DNA of 6,888 nucleotides from Bacteroidales bacterium UBA5072. GTDB lineage: Bacteria; Bacteroidota; Bacteroidia; Bacteroidales; UBA10428. The stretch is taken from assembly GCA_002415855.1 (NCBI GenBank), contig DIAS01000046.1, positions 1 through 6,888 on the forward strand, read 5' to 3'. The position numbers and the translations under genes were made by a program. A model generated the notes under the pieces. That model saw only the letters and a program-made list of their open reading frames with translations, ran no database searches and had not been told where the DNA came from. Below are positions 1-6,825 of the stretch, piece by piece. Numbering within the stretch: position 1 is the stretch's first letter; each line of letters begins with the position of its first letter.

Positions 1-45
1 TACCAGGATGAAAACCTGACGTCCTAACCACTAGACGAATGGACC
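1..45 (-). tRNA. tRNA-Glu (anticodon UUC), 5' part, cut by window edge
   Basis: Read on the minus strand, the first 45 bases of a tRNA fold as expected: a 7-base acceptor strand starting GGTCCAT, a D stem GTC/GAC around a TAGTGGTTAG loop, then an anticodon stem TCAGG/CCTGG closing the 7-base loop TTTTCAT. The anticodon TTC lies at bases 10-12 (gaa on the plus strand), which reads glutamate codons. The first stretch also resembles E. coli tRNA-Glu (TTCGTCTAG in the D region). The variable loop, T arm and 3' acceptor strand lie outside the window, so completeness and any 3' attachment site cannot be judged. The gene lies in the same direction as mpl, about 117 bases past its stop codon. Confidence 0.93.
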
Positions 46-60
46 GTTTAAAGAACTTTT

Positions 61-101
61 AAAATGCGGATGCAAAGAAACAACCTTTTTTTCTATCCGC
101 A
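61..101 (-). terminator. candidate terminator hairpin after mpl
   Basis: On the minus strand TGCGGAT (95-101) pairs with ATCCGCA (65-71). Inside it AGAAA (90-94) pairs with TTTCT (76-80), giving a two-part stem with a four-base bulge on one side. A short TTTT run follows (61-64). It lies about 60 bases past the mpl stop and could end that transcript before the tRNA. The U run is short and the inner helix is A/T-rich, so this may be a weak or partial terminator. No other good candidate is visible between mpl and the tRNA. Confidence 0.4.
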
Positions 102-162
102 AAATATTTTGTTAAAAATATATATGATAACAAAGCCTTGATTTTACCTATCAGCCTGCTTA

Positions 163-1527
163 TTATGATGTGGACAGAAGCTCTTCGGAAAGCAGATTCA
201 TATTACACCCGTCAAAATCCCCTGAGCTCATGAAAAGGTAAACAGGAGTAGAAACATTCATGCTTTTAATTTTAGCAAACATCTCTGATGAATCATCATA
301 CACCTGTAGGTTTTTCCCCGAGAAAGCCTCCTTTACGGAATACTTTGAAAGTGGAATAAGCTTCTTTAATTCAAACTGGAGAGGATTGAAATAGACAAAG
401 GCGTATGTTGCTTCTTCAAGGGTTCCTTTATAAAATTGAAGGAAATCCCTGTTAAGACTTGAATATGTATGGAGCTCAAAGCATGCTATGATATCCCTGT
501 CCGGATATCTTGACGCTACTGCTTCGACAGTAGCTCTGACTTTTGAAGGTGAATGAGCGAAATCATAAAAGAAGATCCCTTTTTCATTCTCTTTAAGTTT
601 CTGGAGTCTCCCGGCAGTACCTTCAAAACTCTGGATTGTCTTATAAAAATCATCTTCAGATATACCTGCAGCCAGACACGCCTCTTTTGCAGCAGAGAGA
701 TTTTGCATATTATGTTCGCCGAAAATTTTCACAGGAATTGTTCTGCTGCATGTAGCAGCGTAGAAACCGGTTTTGTTCCGGAAATGACCATGAATTCGGT
801 ATGGTATCTTTTTGATATTACCGGTGGCAGCCACTGCAATTTTCTTCACTTCAGGATCATCAGCATAATAAATAAGTGAGCCCCCTTCTTCAATCTTATC
901 CACAAAAATCCTGAATTGTTCAACATAGTTCTCAAAAGTGGGAAAAACATTCATGTGATCCCATGCTATGCCATTAAGTACAGCTATATCAGGCATATAC
1001 AGATGGAATTTTGGTCGCCGGTCAATTGGCGATGTAAGGTATTCATCACCTTCAAGGACTGCAATTCCTGAATCGTCCGACAAACTCACCATCGTTTCAT
1101 AACCGGTGATCGAGGAGCCTACCATGAAGTCGAACTTCAGACCAAGAGTCCTAAACACGTGCATGATCATAGCAGTGGTTGTTGTTTTACCATGACTGCC
1201 GGCAACCACAATCCGCTTTTTATTTTTTGTCTGTTCGTAGAGGAATTCAGGGAATGACATGATTTTTATTCCCGATTCTGTTGCCTTCAGAAGCTCAGGA
1301 TTATCAGACCTGGCATGCATACCGAGAATTACTGTATCAATATCAGTGGTGATCTTTTCGGGATACCAGCCATATTTTTCCGGAAGCAGGCCACAAGAAT
1401 CGAGCCGCGACCGGGATGGTTCAAAAATCTCATCATCAGATCCCGATACTGTATAGCCTTTCTTTTGCAGAGCAATTGCCAGATTATGCATTACTGCCCC
1501 ACCGATAGCAATAAAATGAATTTTCAT
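163..1527 (-). CDS. mpl: UDP-N-acetylmuramate:L-alanyl-gamma-D-glutamyl-meso-diaminopimelate ligase (Mpl)
   Basis: This cytoplasmic Mur-family ligase uses ATP to join UDP-MurNAc to the tripeptide L-Ala-gamma-D-Glu-meso-DAP released in murein turnover, returning it to peptidoglycan synthesis. The 454-residue length is close to E. coli Mpl (about 457). Visible signatures are an N-terminal Rossmann start KIHFIAIGG (residues 2-10), the ATP P-loop GSHGKTTT (110-117), EGDEY (159-163, compare EADEY in E. coli Mpl), WDHMNVF (189-195), GEHNMQNLSAA (270-280) and the C-terminal-domain motif YDFAHSPSK (321-329) followed by ELHTYSSL (351-358). The first and middle signatures favour Mpl over MurC. I chose the ATG at 1527 because it places the Rossmann strand at the N-terminus; a 22-residue extension would run into the upstream gene. 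Only one base separates this ATG from the upstream stop (TAG-G-ATG), so translation is probably coupled to that gene. One oddity is GTAGRL (303-308), where the family usually has two adjacent arginines. Confidence 0.9.
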   Translation of the reverse strand: MKIHFIAIGGAVMHNLAIALQKKGYTVSGSDDEIFEPSRSRLDSCGLLPEKYGWYPEKITTDIDTVILGMHARSDNPELLKATESGIKIMSFPEFLYEQTKNKKRIVVAGSHGKTTTTAMIMHVFRTLGLKFDFMVGSSITGYETMVSLSDDSGIAVLEGDEYLTSPIDRRPKFHLYMPDIAVLNGIAWDHMNVFPTFENYVEQFRIFVDKIEEGGSLIYYADDPEVKKIAVAATGNIKKIPYRIHGHFRNKTGFYAATCSRTIPVKIFGEHNMQNLSAAKEACLAAGISEDDFYKTIQSFEGTAGRLQKLKENEKGIFFYDFAHSPSKVRATVEAVASRYPDRDIIACFELHTYSSLNRDFLQFYKGTLEEATYAFVYFNPLQFELKKLIPLSKYSVKEAFSGKNLQVYDDSSEMFAKIKSMNVSTPVYLFMSSGDFDGCNMNLLSEELLSTS

Positions 1528-1528
1528 C

Positions 1529-2392
1529 CTAAACGTCGCAGATCTGGATGCACTTTTTGAGTGATGCAAGCTTATCTTTCTGAGCCGGTACAAACTCCTG
1601 TCCTACATATCCCTTATAGCCAGCTTTTACAACAGCCTGCATAATGGCCGGGTAATAAAGCTCCTGTGTTTCATCAAGCTCGTGACGTCCGGGTACTCCT
1701 CCTGTGTGTATATGACCTATATGACTGATATACTTTTTTATGTTTTCAATAATATTGCCTTCCATGATCTGCATATGGTAAATATCATAAAGAAGCTTAA
1801 ATCGTTCTGATCCCACCATTTCTGCCAGAGCTGCTCCCCATGATGTCTTATCGCACTGGTAATCCTTATGTCCGTAACTGTTGAGTAATTCCATGATTAT
1901 TGTAATGCCATGCTTTTCAGCCGATGGCATTAATTTACGCAGTCCTGTTGCGCAGTTGATCATTCCCTCATTATCATTCATGCCTTCACGGTTTCCGGAA
2001 AAGCAGATCAGGTTTGGAACTCCCGCTGCGGCTGCCTTGGGTATCATTGCCTCGAAATCAGCAATTAGCTTTTCATGATTTTCCCTGCGGTTGAATCCCT
2101 TTGGAATTCCCCAGTCAGTGGCATAACCTACTGCACATTTTAATCCGGCTTTTGAAACGACCGGCCAGTCTTTCTCATTAAGCAATTCGATCGATTCGAT
2201 ACCCATCTCCTTGCATGCTTTTGCAAAATCCTCAAGAGGAATGTCGCCATAGCACCACTGGCTTACAGAATGATGTATATTGCCTTTAAGAGAGGATGGA
2301 GAGTTTCCTGTTCCTGTAAATGCTTCAAATGGTTTACCGGCTGTTATCACAGCTGCTCCTGCTATACTTCCGATCATATTTCTTCGAGTCAT
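1529..2392 (-). CDS. exported TIM-barrel sugar isomerase/epimerase, hydroxypyruvate isomerase-like
   Basis: This 287-residue protein belongs to the xylose isomerase-like TIM-barrel superfamily (AP endonuclease 2 fold). The metal site of the tagatose 3-epimerase/Hyi group can be read off: E168 (MELLN), D203 and H206 (YDIYH), H229 (HIHT) with R235 six residues later, and E266 (GQEF). The D-x-x-H and H-x5-R spacings match D-tagatose 3-epimerase. The glycine- and alanine-rich barrel segments and YATDWGIP are like hydroxypyruvate isomerase. The N-terminus has twin arginines at 3-4 (TRRNMIG) followed by a short hydrophobic stretch to about residue 19, which suggests Tat export, as seen in many Bacteroidota relatives. 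There is no lipobox cysteine. The true substrate cannot be told; such proteins often act on keto-sugars or hydroxypyruvate. It is the first gene of a pair with mpl. The ATG at 2392 gives the full signal sequence; a weak promoter-like TAATTTAG lies about 25 bases upstream. Confidence 0.82.
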   Translation of the reverse strand: MTRRNMIGSIAGAAVITAGKPFEAFTGTGNSPSSLKGNIHHSVSQWCYGDIPLEDFAKACKEMGIESIELLNEKDWPVVSKAGLKCAVGYATDWGIPKGFNRRENHEKLIADFEAMIPKAAAAGVPNLICFSGNREGMNDNEGMINCATGLRKLMPSAEKHGITIIMELLNSYGHKDYQCDKTSWGAALAEMVGSERFKLLYDIYHMQIMEGNIIENIKKYISHIGHIHTGGVPGRHELDETQELYYPAIMQAVVKAGYKGYVGQEFVPAQKDKLASLKKCIQICDV

Positions 2393-2481
2393 GATTTTAT
2401 AGTTTAATATGGGTCTAAATTAGGTATTTTTTTTTATTTAGAACTTATTCCCCGGGGAGTGTCTGAAAAGTCGAAATCCGG

Positions 2482-2584
2482 TAACCGCAAAGGTCGCCAA
2501 GTTTTTGCACAAAGATCTCAAAGAACCGTAATACAAGAATCTGACTTTGCGTGCTTTGCTATAACTTTGTGCTCTTTGTGGTTA
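2482..2584. repeat. imperfect inverted repeat of CGCAAAG-like units
   Basis: The left arm (2482-2523) starts TAACCGCAAAGG and the right arm (2545-2584) ends CTCTTTGTGGTTA. The reverse complement of the right arm follows the left arm closely for about 40 bases, with scattered mismatches and small length differences. Each arm consists of about four degenerate copies of a CGCAAAG or CACAAAG unit. A 21-base loop (2524-2544) separates the arms. There is no open reading frame in it. I recall similar CGCAAAG-rich elements dispersed between genes in Bacteroidota; their function is not established. It lies 42 bases past the lyase stop codon and 90 bases upstream of the isomerase start, so as RNA it could form a long hairpin between the two genes. 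Confidence 0.75.
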
Positions 2585-2625
2585 AAAAGGAGTTAATAGA
2601 CATCCTGGGAGGAATGGATTTTCTG

Positions 2626-4500
2626 CTATTTTTTACCTGGCCAGCTTGACAGTCCAATACCAGTTATTATTTCGTTCTCCATTGCTCCTTCAGGAAGAAG
2701 CAAAACTACCAGATCTTCCTTTGAATCGGCAGGGACTGTAATCTCAATTCCAACCAGCGATATACCTGGATTTGGTGCGTCAAAACTGTGCCGTGGGACA
2801 GCACCGGATGCTTTTATTACCGCACCTGAAGGAGATTCAACCCTGATAGTAAGTTTCCTGCCGTTTCTTGTAAGCTCGGCCACATCATTTCCTATGAGAG
2901 TCACATTTGCAGATGTAAGCATGTTCCAGCGTACTATTGCTTCTTTATTCAGAGTCTCTATCTCATCGCGGATCAAAACATATTTTTTATCGATTAATGC
3001 AATTCCCCTTTTGACTTTTTTCAGGTCATCCTTATACAGATAGGTTAAATCCGTTACTGCGTTCATCATTGCAGGGTTGTCGGAATACTGAGAAATGACA
3101 CTGTACCCGTTGACTTTCTGCAGGCTGTCATTTATTGTCAAAGTATTATGAACAAAGTTGTTGTACCGGTAAACTTCCCATCGCTGCGAATTCTGTTTCA
3201 TATTCCACAGATCCACTCCCGCAGTCTCAAGTGAATTGTAATCCTGCATCCCGAGATCCGCAGCCCATCGTTCACCGTCAGCCTCCATAATAAAAGATCC
3301 TGCATCCATGTGCCCGTGATTTACAGAAGGTGATCCGGCTTTCAGGCCCACATATATAGCATTTTTATCGGTCCAGGAACTTCTCATTAATGCAACAGGG
3401 TTTTTGCCCTGTCCGACCCACATCAGTTTTTGGGGGGGAGTTATTTTATCCATTGTGATACCGGCACCCCAGATCATTACTGCCGGTAGTAACCTGTCAG
3501 TCGGAAGATTTCTGTTTTCGAGATGATACCGCTCAGACCACAGCAGTGACGGATCTTTCAACCTGTCTGCAAACCAGAACATTGCAGGGTTAAGTCCGCC
3601 ACCTGTACCTGCATCTGAATAGTTAAAGCTGTTTCCGGTTGGTCCTGTCATATTTTCAAGATAGGATGCTGTTTTAAGAAATCCCGGATTTATTTTAATT
3701 CCGTTTTCGGTTCCGAATGCCTTCTCCATTGCGCTCAGGAACATTATATTAAAGCTCGTTCCATAGCCCCAGTAGCTGTATCCTTCAGGATATGTCCCCC
3801 CCGGCTCATAATCACTCATCGGAAGTTTAATTGATGCTTTGGCGCGCTGAATAATACCTCTGGCAAGGGCCGCTTCATCTTCATATATTGCTAGTGCCCC
3901 GTATGTCATTCCCGCATTACATACCTGGTTCCAGTTATTGTAGGATTTTACCCAGCTTGAATTTTCAGTTAAAAGTGAAGGTTTTAGTCCCTTCTCAATG
4001 ATGGCCGTTTTAATAGTGTTACGATCACCTTCTGATATTCCATCATACAGCCAGTCATAGCCTATTGAGACTGCCATTGTCATTTCAGCCACATCGAGAA
4101 AATGAGATGGATTCCAGTCGCTGGAAGCTGAAACAGCAAGCATTTCTTTTACTGCCCTGTCAAGGTATTTTCTTTCTGAAGTCATCCGCCAGGCATAAGA
4201 GAGATTGAATATCCGCCGGAGAGCTTCCCTCGATTTATCGAGAAGTCTGCGGCCGATCAGGACTCTCTCGACAGGAGGCTGACCGATGATTTTATTACAT
4301 TCGTTTATCAGGAATCCGTCGAGCTTTTCCCAGACTTCATCAGCTGCAATATTTTGTCTTATTGCAGCCTCTTCTCCTTTGAGGAGAAGTATCCGTGGAT
4401 GTTCCGTAGCCTGAAGAATCAGTGTATCTTTATCAGACTGACCTGATGCTGCTACGCAAGTCATTAACAGGACTATAATATTTCCAAGCCTTTTCTTCAT
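2626..4500 (-). CDS. secreted heparinase II/III-family polysaccharide lyase
   Basis: This 624-residue protein has an N-terminal signal peptide (MKKRLGNIIVLLMTCVAASG, cleavage near residue 20), so it acts in the periplasm or outside. The order fits the (alpha/alpha) toroid plus beta-sandwich architecture: HPRILLLKGEEAAIR (34-48) opens the helical domain; NNWNQVCNAG (188-197) and the tyrosine-rich YPEGYSYWGYG (237-247) carry the likely neutralizing Asn and catalytic Tyr; NHGHMDAGSF (394-403) opens the Heparinase II/III beta domain. H395 would be the second catalytic residue. H397, D415 and H451 (FVHNTL) have nearly the spacing of the zinc ligands I recall for Pedobacter heparinus heparinase II (His408, Asp425, His464). 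The family cleaves uronic-acid polysaccharides by beta-elimination; the substrate here cannot be told. The ATG at 4500 is preferred over a TTG two codons upstream because it gives a normal signal peptide. No SusC/SusD or other lyase genes are next to it. Confidence 0.85.
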   Translation of the reverse strand: MKKRLGNIIVLLMTCVAASGQSDKDTLILQATEHPRILLLKGEEAAIRQNIAADEVWEKLDGFLINECNKIIGQPPVERVLIGRRLLDKSREALRRIFNLSYAWRMTSERKYLDRAVKEMLAVSASSDWNPSHFLDVAEMTMAVSIGYDWLYDGISEGDRNTIKTAIIEKGLKPSLLTENSSWVKSYNNWNQVCNAGMTYGALAIYEDEAALARGIIQRAKASIKLPMSDYEPGGTYPEGYSYWGYGTSFNIMFLSAMEKAFGTENGIKINPGFLKTASYLENMTGPTGNSFNYSDAGTGGGLNPAMFWFADRLKDPSLLWSERYHLENRNLPTDRLLPAVMIWGAGITMDKITPPQKLMWVGQGKNPVALMRSSWTDKNAIYVGLKAGSPSVNHGHMDAGSFIMEADGERWAADLGMQDYNSLETAGVDLWNMKQNSQRWEVYRYNNFVHNTLTINDSLQKVNGYSVISQYSDNPAMMNAVTDLTYLYKDDLKKVKRGIALIDKKYVLIRDEIETLNKEAIVRWNMLTSANVTLIGNDVAELTRNGRKLTIRVESPSGAVIKASGAVPRHSFDAPNPGISLVGIEITVPADSKEDLVVLLLPEGAMENEIITGIGLSSWPGKK

Positions 4501-4572
4501 ATGCAATGGATTTGGATAACAGCTTAAAGTAAAGCAAAAATCGGTTTGATACTGTTCATCCTTATAAAATTC

Positions 4573-4580
4573 TATCTTTG
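4573..4580 (+). promoter_or_regulatory. candidate Bacteroidota -7 element for the phospholipase D gene
   Basis: TATCTTTG matches the Bacteroidota -7 consensus TAnnTTTG exactly. A TTTG at 4545-4548 could serve as the -33 element, but the gap of 24 bases is longer than the usual roughly 19-21. Transcription would start near 4587, leaving a leader of about 23 bases before the ATG at 4610. It lies in the region of about 110 bases between two divergent genes (4501-4609), where I saw no convincing promoter for the minus-strand lyase. Confidence 0.5.
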
Positions 4581-4609
4581 TATAACAGTCAGTGATTCGG
4601 GTGTTAATT

Positions 4610-5782
4610 ATGAAGGGTTCGCGAAAACATGATTATAAAAGCGGTCATTCTGTTGAGCTCCTGCACAGCGGCGAACCATTTTTTTCAGCCAATATTCATG
4701 CAATTGACAAGGCAACGGATTATATCCATTTCCAGTCGTATATTCTGGATGAAGATGAAACGGGCCTGCGTGTTGTTGATGCCCTTGTGAGAGCCTCAGA
4801 AAGGGGTGTTCGCGTATATCTTCTACTTGATGCTTTTGGTACTAAATACCTGTCAGGGGATTTTATAAAGAAAATTGAAGATGCCGGAATCTTTTTCAGG
4901 TTCTTTTCTCCGGCTTTTATAACAAAAGGATTTCAGCTTAGCCTCCGACTGCACCATAAGGTACTGCTGGTCGATGGTAAACTGGCTATTCTTGGAGGCA
5001 TGAACTTTGCAGACAGGTACCACGGGACATCCCGTAAAAAAGAATGGCTCGATTTTGCGGTGATGGTGAAAGGCCCTGAGTGCATCCACATTAACAGCAT
5101 TTTAAGGAAATTATGGAATAAAACATTCATTTCAAGGGAAGAGAGATCAAATGAAATAATTCACACCGCAACAACTTATGAGCAAAATATAAGGCTAAGG
5201 GTTACCGAGAATAACTGGTATCGGAACAAAATCGAGATATTAAGAAGTTACAGATCAGCATTTAAACATTCCCAGGATCACATGATTATTTTTGCCAGCT
5301 ATTTCCTGCCCGGCCGACTCGAAAGGAAGCTTTTAAGAATCGCAAGTGCCAGAAATGTTGATATCAAAATTGTTCTCGCAGCAGAATCAGATGCACCTAT
5401 TTTTAAGAGGGCAACCCGTTTTCTCTATGATTATATACTCCGGAATAATATTAAAATTTATGAATACCTGCCGTCAAATCTGCACGCCAAAGTGGCAACA
5501 GTCGATGGTAAATGGTGTACTCTGGGTAGCTACAACCTGAATCATATAAGTGATTATGGAAGTGTTGAAATGAATGTTGATATTCTTGATCAGGGCTTTA
5601 CAGAGGAATTTGAAAAAACATTACTTAAAATAATAAATAATGACTGCAGACAGGTCACTGTTGAAGAGTATCTTAAAAGGAAAACCTGGCTTTCCCAGTT
5701 TTTGGGCTGGATTTCCTACCAGATGATCCGACTAGTCATGAGGCTTATGGCTCAGATGACGGCAAAAAGAGGGAAAACTTAA
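4610..5782 (+). CDS. phospholipase D superfamily protein, cardiolipin synthase B-like
   Basis: This 390-residue protein carries two HKD (HxKxxxxD) catalytic motifs: H115-K117-D122 followed by GGMN (129-132), and H292-K294-D299 followed by GSYN (306-309). The two halves form one active site through a phospho-histidine intermediate. FQSYILDEDETG (41-52) is typical of bacterial cardiolipin synthases, which join two phosphatidyl groups at the inner membrane. There are no N-terminal transmembrane helices, and the length is near E. coli ClsB (413), so it resembles ClsB more than ClsA. The C-terminus (about 360-382, WLSQFLGWISYQMIRLVMRL) is a hydrophobic or amphipathic helix that could bind the membrane. 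The first possible start is a GTG at 4592, but the ATG at 4610 gives a sensible leader after the -7 element. Another phosphatidyltransferase activity is possible. It is a single gene, divergent from the lyase and convergent with the esterase. Confidence 0.8.
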   Translation: MKGSRKHDYKSGHSVELLHSGEPFFSANIHAIDKATDYIHFQSYILDEDETGLRVVDALVRASERGVRVYLLLDAFGTKYLSGDFIKKIEDAGIFFRFFSPAFITKGFQLSLRLHHKVLLVDGKLAILGGMNFADRYHGTSRKKEWLDFAVMVKGPECIHINSILRKLWNKTFISREERSNEIIHTATTYEQNIRLRVTENNWYRNKIEILRSYRSAFKHSQDHMIIFASYFLPGRLERKLLRIASARNVDIKIVLAAESDAPIFKRATRFLYDYILRNNIKIYEYLPSNLHAKVATVDGKWCTLGSYNLNHISDYGSVEMNVDILDQGFTEEFEKTLLKIINNDCRQVTVEEYLKRKTWLSQFLGWISYQMIRLVMRLMAQMTAKRGKT

Positions 5783-5825
5783 ATCCACTCCCAAATCCCC
5801 CGGGACAGAATTATGAATTTGAATT

Positions 5826-5851
5826 AAAGCCCCCAGTGAGGTGGGGGTTTT
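5826..5851. terminator. probable bidirectional rho-independent terminator
   Basis: AAAGCCCCC (5826-5834) pairs with GGGGGTTTT (5843-5851) around an eight-base loop AGTGAGGT, with one G-T pair in the stem. On the plus strand the stem ends in TTTT, 44 bases past the phospholipase D stop. On the minus strand it is followed by CTTTAATTC. It overlaps the last base of the esterase stop codon (TGA, 5851-5853), so it can end both converging transcripts. Confidence 0.75.
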
Positions 5852-6714
5852 CAGAACTGATGAAAGCTCATCGACACAAATTCGAGTACAGTTGGTAATG
5901 CGGTCCTCCAGTATGTCCATGTATGGCCCCCATCCCGGATCCTGAATTCATGTGGTATCTCTTTCTTACGCATTGCTATGTGAGCCAAAGAATTGCCTTC
6001 ATACAGGAAATCATCATCACCACAGTCGATATACCACCTTACAGCTTTCTTCTGGTCATCCTTGATATTTTCAATCAGGCTCAGGACGCTGTACTTTTTA
6101 AAATAGGTTTCCTTATCAGCATCGGATATGCCTTCAACTCCCTGCCATAGCTTATAATTTTTAAGTTCCTCAACGGTCTTTGGCCCTGTTGCAGCGCTTA
6201 ACGGACAAGCTGATGAAAACATCTCAGGATGATGGAGTGCATAAATAAATGTTCCTTCCCCGCCCATAGACAGACCTGCGATAGCCCGGTAGTGCTTTTC
6301 CCCCTTTATATGATAGGTTTTCTCAATATAAGGGATGAACTCTTCAAAGAAGAAATCCTCATATCTCCATTCCCCTTTTACATCGTTGACATATCCTCTT
6401 TTCCCGGTATTGGCATCGGGCATCACAACGATCATAGGTGTTGCCGCTCCTGAATTTATGGCTTTATCTGCTATGTTAAGGATCTCGCCGAACTGGACCC
6501 AGCCAGTCTGATCATCTCCGGCACCATGCAGCAGGTAAAGAACAGGATAGCTGCGTTGAGAGGACTCGTAATCGGGTGGTAAATAAACTGCGTATTTTCT
6601 ATCCATTTTCAATATTTTGCTGGGCATCGAAAGGTTGTCCATTACTTTGCCGGTCTGGGCAGAAATAATAGAAGTAACAGCAAAAACCATAAGTGTAAAT
6701 GATATTTTTTTCAT
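5851..6714 (-). CDS. secreted alpha/beta-hydrolase esterase, CE1/esterase D-like
   Basis: This 287-residue protein has a Sec signal peptide (MKKISFTLMVFAVTSIISAQ, cleavage after about residue 19-20). The catalytic triad of the Esterase (esterase D/feruloyl esterase) family is visible: nucleophile S149 in GLSMGG (147-152), acid probably D235 in CGDDDFLYEGN (231-241), and H264 in DGGHTWTYW (261-269). HGAG (63-66) forms the oxyanion-hole segment, and YAVYLPPDYE (41-50) is the typical opening strand. Secreted members in Bacteroidota usually remove acetyl or feruloyl groups from xylan and related polymers. S-formylglutathione hydrolase is cytoplasmic, so the signal peptide argues against it. The exact substrate is not evident. 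The length is normal for a single-domain enzyme, with no carbohydrate-binding module. The ATG at 6714 begins directly with the signal peptide. The gene stands alone on its strand in this window, convergent with the phospholipase D gene. Confidence 0.85.
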   Translation of the reverse strand: MKKISFTLMVFAVTSIISAQTGKVMDNLSMPSKILKMDRKYAVYLPPDYESSQRSYPVLYLLHGAGDDQTGWVQFGEILNIADKAINSGAATPMIVVMPDANTGKRGYVNDVKGEWRYEDFFFEEFIPYIEKTYHIKGEKHYRAIAGLSMGGEGTFIYALHHPEMFSSACPLSAATGPKTVEELKNYKLWQGVEGISDADKETYFKKYSVLSLIENIKDDQKKAVRWYIDCGDDDFLYEGNSLAHIAMRKKEIPHEFRIRDGGHTWTYWRTALPTVLEFVSMSFHQF

Positions 6715-6754
6715 AAATTAAAGTATAAAATTGAACCTGATTTTTTAGTGAACG

Positions 6755-6762
6755 GAAAGATA
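6755..6762 (-). promoter_or_regulatory. weak candidate -7 element for the esterase gene
   Basis: On the minus strand TATCTTTC fits the TAnnTTTG consensus except for the last base. It lies 40 bases upstream of the esterase ATG, which would leave a leader of about 30-35 bases. No clear -33 TTTG is seen at the right distance, so the call is tentative. Confidence 0.28.
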
Positions 6763-6825
6763 TCATAAAATTCTGAGAACTCTATCCTGATTTTTTTCTG
6801 TATTTCTCTTAGACTTGCCCCTAAA

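Noticed and set aside
553..879. Plus-strand open frame of 108 codons opposite mpl
   Set aside because: It lies wholly antisense to conserved Mpl sequence, has no recognisable domain and is cysteine-rich in a way typical of a shadow frame.
1259..1560. Two overlapping plus-strand frames opposite the N-terminal part of mpl
   Set aside because: They are antisense to the conserved Mpl N-terminus, overlap each other in different frames and show no protein-like motifs.
1528..1593. Longer mpl start adding 22 residues
   Set aside because: The extension overlaps the upstream isomerase coding region and precedes the Rossmann strand that normally begins the protein.
2415..2422. TAATTTAG on the minus strand as a promoter for the isomerase-mpl pair
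   Set aside because: It differs from TAnnTTTG at one key base, lies close to the start codon and has no visible -33 partner, so it was not listed as a feature.
4501..4506. TTG start two codons upstream for the lyase
   Set aside because: ATG at 4500 directly gives a standard MKKR signal peptide start, and TTG starts are rare.
4592..4609. GTG start six codons upstream for the phospholipase D gene
   Set aside because: It would leave a leader of only a few bases after the candidate -7 element; the ATG at 4610 fits better.
4853..5130. Minus-strand frames opposite the first HKD motif
   Set aside because: Both are antisense to the conserved catalytic region of the phospholipase D gene and have no recognisable content.
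5923..6453. Plus-strand frames of about 75 codons opposite the esterase
   Set aside because: They mirror the conserved esterase sequence on the other strand and have no initiation or domain signals.
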